From: Alphaproteobacteria bacterium
GTDB lineage: Bacteria; Pseudomonadota; Alphaproteobacteria; JAEULC01
Direction: 5' to 3'
DNA length: 30,714 bases
NCBI GenBank assembly: GCA_020851015.1
Contig: JADZDN010000313.1
Location: 1 to 30,714, forward strand
Shown here: positions 30,173 to 30,714 of the stretch, one piece after another
How positions within the stretch are numbered: the first letter of the stretch is position 1
Layout: every line of letters begins with the position of its first letter
The notes under the pieces: model-generated
Seen by the model: only the letters and a program-made list of their open reading frames with translations
Database searches by the model: none
Told to the model about the DNA's origin: nothing
Translations under genes and position numbers: made by a program

Positions 30173-30714
30173 TCAGGAGCACTTCGAGTAGCCGCAGTCC
30201 TGGCACACGTCGCAGCCCTCCTGGCGGATCAGCGCGGCGCTGCCGCATTTCGGGCATTGGCGGACGGTGCTGCCGAGCTCGGCGGTGAACCGGCCGGACG
30301 GCGATGTGCCGGGCGCGTCGGCGGGCGCGCCGGCGACCGCGACGGCGCGCAGTTCCGGCAGGTGGCCCTCGCGCCGGTTGCGCGGTGGGGGCAGGAAGCC
30401 GATCGCGATCATGTGGCGCTCGATCACCTCGCCGATCGCGGCCAAGAGCGAGGGCACGTAGCGACCCTCCATCCACTGTCCGCCGCGCGGGTCGAACACG
30501 GCCTTCAATTCCTCCACGACGAACGACACGTCGCCGCCGCGGCGGAACACGGCCGAGATCATGCGGGTCAGCGCGACGGTCCAGGCGTAGTGCTCCATGT
30601 TCTTCGAGTTGATGAACACCTCGAAGGGCCGGCGGCGGCCGTCCTGGATGATGTCGTTGATCGTGATGTAGAGCGCGTGCTCGCTGTCGGGCCAGCGGAT
30701 CTTGTAGGTCTGGC
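30173..30714 (-). CDS. nrdJ: Vitamin B12-dependent ribonucleotide reductase, C-terminal part (partial)
   Basis: The last 180 codons; the gene enters from the right edge in the frame whose first full codon is at 30712. Segments QTYKIRWPDSEHALYITIND, GRRRPFEVFINSKNMEHYAW, ALTRMISAVFRRGGDVSFVV and EELKAVFDPRGGQW match the conserved C-terminal region of class II NrdJ. The end CPKCGSAALIRQEGCDVCQD, followed by CGYSKCS, is the zinc-ribbon plus Cys tail that passes electrons from thioredoxin to the active site. The complete enzyme makes deoxyribonucleotides using adenosylcobalamin, independent of oxygen. It is followed by a short non-coding gap and then the creatininase-family gene on the same strand. 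Confidence 0.93.
   Translation of the reverse strand, partial: QTYKIRWPDSEHALYITINDIIQDGRRRPFEVFINSKNMEHYAWTVALTRMISAVFRRGGDVSFVVEELKAVFDPRGGQWMEGRYVPSLLAAIGEVIERHMIAIGFLPPPRNRREGHLPELRAVAVAGAPADAPGTSPSGRFTAELGSTVRQCPKCGSAALIRQEGCDVCQDCGYSKCS

Overview
The window is high-GC, densely packed bacterial chromosome, best explained as an alphaproteobacterium. Supporting evidence is the run SUV3-type helicase / S4 RNA-binding protein / 7Fe ferredoxin / CarD, a B12-dependent ribonucleotide reductase, and Caulobacter-style promoter elements. Placement near Rhodospirillales-type organisms is inference. No rRNA, tRNA or CRISPR array was seen.

Layout. 1-1983: end of an oligopeptide ABC operon (ATPase tail, two permeases) joined by 4-base overlaps. 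1986-2050: dispersed palindromic repeat that also supplies the stop codon of the next gene. 2027-5590: deoxyribosyltransferase-like protein and M20 amidohydrolase (minus), then an M14 deacylase and a LysE exporter (plus). 5594-6855: decayed phage-type cassette with zeta-toxin and DdrB-like ParB fragments. 6794-7775: a complete outer-membrane-protein transcription unit with promoter and terminator. 7982-9896: a DapB-like reductase lacking the usual His pair and a lipoprotein alpha/beta hydrolase. 9897-10555: a DUF559 endonuclease gene with an amber codon, bracketed by two inverted copies of a 132-133 bp multi-hairpin repeat that fill the whole gap between two stop codons. 10559-13797: htpG with a sigma-32-like promoter, pcm, and a Uma2 nuclease-fold gene. 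13891-18460: helicase, S4 protein, fdxA and carD. 18518-24382: minus-strand cluster of SNase-like protein, two tandem LysM-tailed M48 proteases, a membrane adenylate cyclase and a 35-residue ORF. 24494-27410: proline iminopeptidase, PagL-like lipid A deacylase and membrane-anchored SGNH hydrolase. 27407-30714: SugE-like exporter, polytopic glycosyltransferase-like protein, divergent creatininase and the end of nrdJ.

Themes. The left end looks like peptide or acylated-amino-acid uptake, hydrolysis and export. The middle holds housekeeping genes interrupted by mobile or decayed DNA. The right end is rich in envelope functions (LysM/M48 proteases, PagL, SGNH, glycosyltransferase). The most unusual items are the inverted-repeat DUF559 unit, CarD with a 139-residue Lys/Ala/Pro tail behind a structured leader, the His-less DapB homologue, and the zeta/ParB remnant with a 19-bp duplication that explains its frameshift.
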